Origin: Agarophyton chilense
Taxonomy: Eukaryota > Rhodophyta > Florideophyceae > Gracilariales > Gracilariaceae
Direction of reading: 5' to 3'
Length of the DNA stretch: 64,000 nucleotides
Assembly (NCBI GenBank): GCA_030374765.1
Contig: JARGXX010000109.1
Coordinates: 186,001 to 250,000, forward strand
Shown: piece by piece, positions 60,666 through 64,000 of the stretch
Position numbering within the stretch: the first letter of the stretch is position 1
How the letters are laid out: each line of letters begins with the position of its first letter
Program-made: the position numbers and the translations under genes
The notes under the pieces: generated by a model
What the model was told of the DNA's origin: nothing
Databases searched by the model: none
The model's input: only the letters and a program-made list of their open reading frames with translations

Positions 60666-61551
60666 TGCGCGTAGCTGTCACCGACGACGTATTGTGCAGC
60701 GTGCGCTGCTGCTGCTGCTGCTGCTGTTGCTGAACAAGTTCTTGTTCACCTGTGGCATGTAGCTAGCGCAAGGCGACTCGTGCCCACGTTTGAATGCCAA
60801 GCACGTGTACACGGTGGCGTGCGTGTTGCACTTGTTGTTCACGCTGGGCACTTGTTCATGGTGGACACGCGTTCTCGCTGGACACGCGTTCTCGCTGGAC
60901 ACGTGATTATGCGGTGGCTCACGGACACAGATAGGCAGTGTAGCGCTGCAAACTTTCAAGGGCGACGATGGTACAGTAGTGCGCACACAAGATGCGCACA
61001 CAAGATGCGAACACGCGAGACGAATTTGGGCGCGATGGAACGCGAACGCGCGCCCAGGCCGTGGCCGTGCGGCCACAAGTTGCAACACAATGCGCCACGC
61101 GCGTCTCGAGTTGCGTCCGTTCGCAATCGGCGGCGCCGTCGTGCTAACGGGTGGAACTGTTGTTGCTTGCGAAAGCGTCCCGTGTTGGCGCCATGGGGCT
61201 GCGAGTGCGGCGGCGGCGACGCCGTCGTTGTCATCGTCGTCGTCGTCGTCGTCGTCATTGATTTGGCCGCCGCCGTTTGCGCGTCGCCTTGCCCAATCGC
61301 TGCGTCACACGTGCGCGCCGTTCGCCCGCTCAGCCACTCACGCGCCCACAGCTGGCGACGCCTGCCGCGCTCCCCCCATTTCTGCCACGCCATGCCACGC
61401 TGAGCCCGACGTGCCCCCATCGCAACCGACGCCCACCCCCCCCCCGCCGCCACCCACCTTCAACCCCCCACCCCGCCGCCCTTCCCACGCGCGTGTTTTA
61501 AAAGGTGTGCGTCGCGCAAACACCGCCGCCTGTTGCGTGTTATCTCTGTCC
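60666..61551. other. Intergenic region between uS15 and carbonic anhydrase
   Basis: The two genes are divergent, so both promoters lie in these 886 bp. It holds a (GCT)n tract at 60704-60731 and a (GTC)n/(GAC)n tract near 61222-61258. A frame in phase with the carbonic anhydrase gene is open back to 60979 but starts with GTG and looks non-coding. Confidence 0.5.
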
Positions 61552-62409
61552 ATGTTCCAACACACGCGCCCGCACACGCGCTCGCGCAATGCATTCGCCT
61601 CTGCGCCACCCACCGTGCTACACAACCTACATAATCGCCTCTCGCCGCTCCGTGGGAGCTCTCCATTGTCACCTCGTACAACGTTGCGTCGCGCGCCCCA
61701 CATTCGCACCACCGCCGTTCCGTCACGATCCCTGCTTGTTCTGCCGCCGTCGTGCTCCACGCCCCACCCCGACATGAGCGCCAGAACCAAAGTAGCGCCC
61801 GACTTACCCGTTGCGCCCGCAAAATCCGCCGCCGACCAAGTGCTTGAAAGCCTCCTGGCCGCCAACGCCGCCTTCGTCAACGGCGAACCAGCCTCGCCCG
61901 CCACCGTCAGCCCCACTGTGCGCGCCCACCTCGCCACCAACGGACAGGCACCGGGCGCCATCATCATCTCCTGCGCCGATTCGCGCGTCAGTCCCGAAAT
62001 CATCTTCCGCGCCGGACTGGGTGACCTCTTCGTCATCCGCAACGCCGGAAACGTCACATGGGACGAATCAGTTAGCGCAAGCGTGGAATTCGCCGTGCAA
62101 GTGCTCAAGTCATCTGTGGTTATCGTGCTGGGGCACAGCAACTGCGGCGCAGTGGCCGCCGCCACCGCCGTTGCGCGGGGCAATCCCATGCAACAAACCA
62201 GTCTTGGTCGCCACGTTCATCGCATTTCTGACGGTGTCAAGAACTTTTGCCACGACGAGCGTGCCGCCGTCGAACAGAACGTCAGAAACGGTGTGGACCA
62301 ATTGCGCCACAACCACGTCGTCCAATCTGCCGTCGCCTCCTCCACCATCCGCCTCGTCGGCGCTGTGTACGACCTCGCCACCGGACGTGTACAGTTGCTG
62401 GACCACTGA
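61552..62409 (+). CDS. Beta-carbonic anhydrase with organelle presequence
   Basis: 285 residues from the ATG at 61552. The first 74 residues (MFQHTRPHTRSRNAFAS...) are rich in Arg, Ser, Thr and Pro and lack acidic residues, as a plastid or mitochondrial presequence would; a second ATG at 61774 (MSARTK) could give a cytosolic form of 211 residues. The enzyme core has the zinc-binding set of type I beta-carbonic anhydrases: IISCADSRVSPE (Cys, and the Asp-Arg dyad) and LGHSNCGAV (His and Cys), plus FVIRNAGN. It interconverts CO2 and bicarbonate, probably for inorganic carbon supply near Rubisco. The C-terminal VGAVYDLATGRVQLL strand is complete. Confidence 0.92.
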   Translation: MFQHTRPHTRSRNAFASAPPTVLHNLHNRLSPLRGSSPLSPRTTLRRAPHIRTTAVPSRSLLVLPPSCSTPHPDMSARTKVAPDLPVAPAKSAADQVLESLLAANAAFVNGEPASPATVSPTVRAHLATNGQAPGAIIISCADSRVSPEIIFRAGLGDLFVIRNAGNVTWDESVSASVEFAVQVLKSSVVIVLGHSNCGAVAAATAVARGNPMQQTSLGRHVHRISDGVKNFCHDERAAVEQNVRNGVDQLRHNHVVQSAVASSTIRLVGAVYDLATGRVQLLDH

Positions 62410-63358
62410 ACCTTGCACGTGGCCACTTGTGTCAATTCAACTCGCGCCCTTTTTTTTTTTGCTCTTTGTGTGGGACAGCCTAACGATATACTTACACCCA
62501 TTAAACCGTTTCAAATTTGATCCTAGACACCAATCTTGCCACCAAGTATGTATGTTAGAGCGGTAGCGATCGGTACCAATCTACCTTGTGGTACCGACGG
62601 TACCGTTGGAATCTTCGTTGCTGCTCTGTTGCGAGCTGCGCGTGGCGTTTCGCGAAGCCGCCACCACAGCAGCCGAGGGGAGCGTCGCTTGGAGAGCTGC
62701 CAATTGAATACACCCAAAATCCATATACATACTGCACAGGAACTACCACACTTGTCCACAGCGCGCTTTCCGCACATTTGCAAATGCGCTTGTATCTCGC
62801 TTTGCACTCATATTTTTTACCTTCAGCCTGTGTGGAGAGTATGCTCCACTACCCGTTTAGCTGCTACCAAGCCGCCTAATCGTCACCTATCACAGTGCAA
62901 AGCGTCAGTGCGTAGCGCTGATATGCTCCACCTCGTCGCGAATCATCGTGGAATTTCATGGCACAAGCACTTGGAATCAAACTCATTTCAATTTGTTTAC
63001 AGCCAGTCCCATCTATCAGTCCCACCCACCGGTGGCACTTTCAAGTGTTCTTCGTTTAGATCTCGTCCCCTTCCCCCCCCCCCCCCCCCCCCCCCACCTC
63101 TTATTTTCTCGACGCCTTGCCCGCGAAAAAACGGCACCTCGAGTGGAGCATTTCCAATCTTACACCCATTCTGTCTGTCGCTAACTGGACCGTTTCATCA
63201 CCATTATTTAAACTATGTGCCATATTATGTGCCCTTCAACTTTCTCACTGCTCCCTCTTTGCCCTCCCCTGCTTCTATGCCCTTGAAATACGTCTAATCT
63301 CATACATTTTACACCTGTGAGAAAAGCACACATCCCAGCACCCGTTCTTGCCCGCAAC
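62410..63358. other. Intergenic region, no gene seen
   Basis: 949 bp between carbonic anhydrase and the bZIP gene, both on the plus strand. A 250-codon open stretch exists here (62536-63297) but has no domain and passes through a 23-base C run (63073-63095), so I treat it as chance. The promoter of the bZIP gene and the 3' end of the carbonic anhydrase gene should be here. Confidence 0.5.
63073..63095. repeat. Poly-C tract (23 C)
   Basis: Twenty-three consecutive C bases about 260 bp upstream of the bZIP start; G-quadruplex potential on the minus strand. Confidence 0.85.
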
Positions 63359-63841
63359 ATGCAACCCTCATCCTCATACGTCACACCTTATCTTCGGCAA
63401 TGGGCGATAGATTCGGTTCAGGAACCTCTTGCACCCGATTCGTCGCTCGTCGACATAGAACATCTTCTGTTTGGCCCGGAAAGTTATGCCCCCTTCTCTC
63501 CGGCGCCTCCAATACAACCCCAATGTTCAACGCCGCCTCAATCTCATTCACCAGCTCACGATCTAGATTCCCCTTCACCAAAGACATCTGGAGACAAACC
63601 TCCCCCCAAAAAGCGTCAAAAAGATACTCGCACCCGAGCCGAAATTCGTCGTGATCGAGCTGCTCGGAACAGAAGTTCGGCTCGTCGATCACGTCTTCGA
63701 AAAAAGGCGCAATCAGAACAGGAAAACTTGCACGCTCAAATGGTTCAACAACGAAATGCATCTCTCAAAACGCGTGTTGCTAATCTACGTACCCGAATGC
63801 TTCGATTACAGAATATTGTCGCGCACATGACAAATACTTGA
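63359..63841 (+). CDS. Small bZIP transcription factor
   Basis: 160 residues from the ATG at 63359 (MQPSSSYVTPYLRQW); the open frame back to 63317 has only a GTG. The N-terminal 75 residues are acidic and Pro/Ser-rich, as in an activation domain. A PPPKKRQK stretch precedes the bZIP: the basic region RRDRAARNRSSARRSRLRKK fits the N-x7-R signature (Asn in ARNRSS, Arg in RRSRLR), followed by heptads with Leu, Met and Val at the zipper positions (ENLHAQM, ASLKTRVANLRTRMLRLQN). The zipper is short, about four heptads, and has polar residues at some core positions. It should bind DNA as a dimer in the nucleus; targets unknown. Confidence 0.85.
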   Translation: MQPSSSYVTPYLRQWAIDSVQEPLAPDSSLVDIEHLLFGPESYAPFSPAPPIQPQCSTPPQSHSPAHDLDSPSPKTSGDKPPPKKRQKDTRTRAEIRRDRAARNRSSARRSRLRKKAQSEQENLHAQMVQQRNASLKTRVANLRTRMLRLQNIVAHMTNT

Positions 63842-64000
63842 GAGCCAGGCATACATGTTGCATGTTGCGCGGTCATGTATTGGGAGTAGAGGCGATTTAC
63901 GCGCGCTGTGAATTGCAATTCTGGCCGTTGGTTGGCTTCATGCGCAAATGGGCAAAAGCTCCGGGGATCATGTTCGCCTTATCAAAGCGGTTCTTGCTCT
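63842..64000. other. Right window edge, no gene seen
   Basis: 159 bp after the bZIP stop with no supportable feature. Confidence 0.4.

Noticed and set aside
60979..61551. Upstream extension of the carbonic anhydrase frame
   Set aside because: Begins with GTG, includes a triplet microsatellite and Pro-rich low-complexity sequence; the ATG at 61552 gives a typical presequence.
62536..63297. 253-codon plus-strand open frame
   Set aside because: No domain, low-complexity composition, and it runs through a 23-base C homopolymer; more likely chance in an intergenic region.

Overview
This is a eukaryotic nuclear window, most likely from a red alga with a compact, intron-poor genome (a florideophyte of the Chondrus type would fit). 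That is an inference from three things: the cellular genes have no visible introns, several carry organelle presequences (threonyl-tRNA synthetase, RelA/SpoT homologue, beta-carbonic anhydrase, ribosomal protein uS15), and the window splits into a long block of nested transposable elements and a GC-rich gene island. No taxonomic search was possible.

Bases 1 to about 49,100 are almost entirely mobile-element debris. The left edge holds the end of a probable LTR, one copy of a 479-bp repeated gene fragment, a copia-like RT/RNase H relic (minus) and, against it on the same strand, a TsaD-like N-terminal fragment. Next comes a three-level nest. Element E (about 3.1-24.9 kb) is an unrecognised, degraded two-gene element with convergent genes, one of them transposase-like. 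Element B, a Ty3/gypsy element (4492-20001, 386-bp LTRs, AAAGG target duplication), lies inside E's plus-strand gene. Element A, a chromovirus (6692-16016, 667-bp LTRs, CGAGC target duplication), lies inside B's protease coding sequence. LTR divergence by eye (about 4% for A, about 10% for B) agrees with that order.

Bases 26,108-46,587 are a second composite. C1 is a plus-strand chromovirus with LTRs at both ends. It ends exactly inside the integrase of D, a truncated minus-strand element of the A family, and D in turn interrupts the reverse transcriptase of C2, a second C-family element. At more than ten sites the two downstream C LTRs agree with each other against the upstream LTR, so LTR recombination probably shaped this block. 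In elements A, C1 and C2 there is an extra reading frame, or its remnant, antisense to pol and next to the 3' LTR. C-family LTRs also carry a tRNA-like A-box/B-box pair on their antisense strand.

Bases 46.6-49.1 kb hold the second copy of the 479-bp repeat and a dying PIF/Harbinger transposon (transposase fragment plus a convergent Myb/SANT-like gene). From 49.4 kb to the end lies the gene island: a type II membrane fucosyltransferase-like enzyme, an organellar threonyl-tRNA synthetase divergent from a RelA/SpoT homologue that lacks its hydrolase residues, an Uma2-like nuclease gene broken by an inverted duplication, organellar uS15, a beta-carbonic anhydrase and a small bZIP factor. Most TE genes are broken; the island genes read cleanly apart from the Uma2-like gene.
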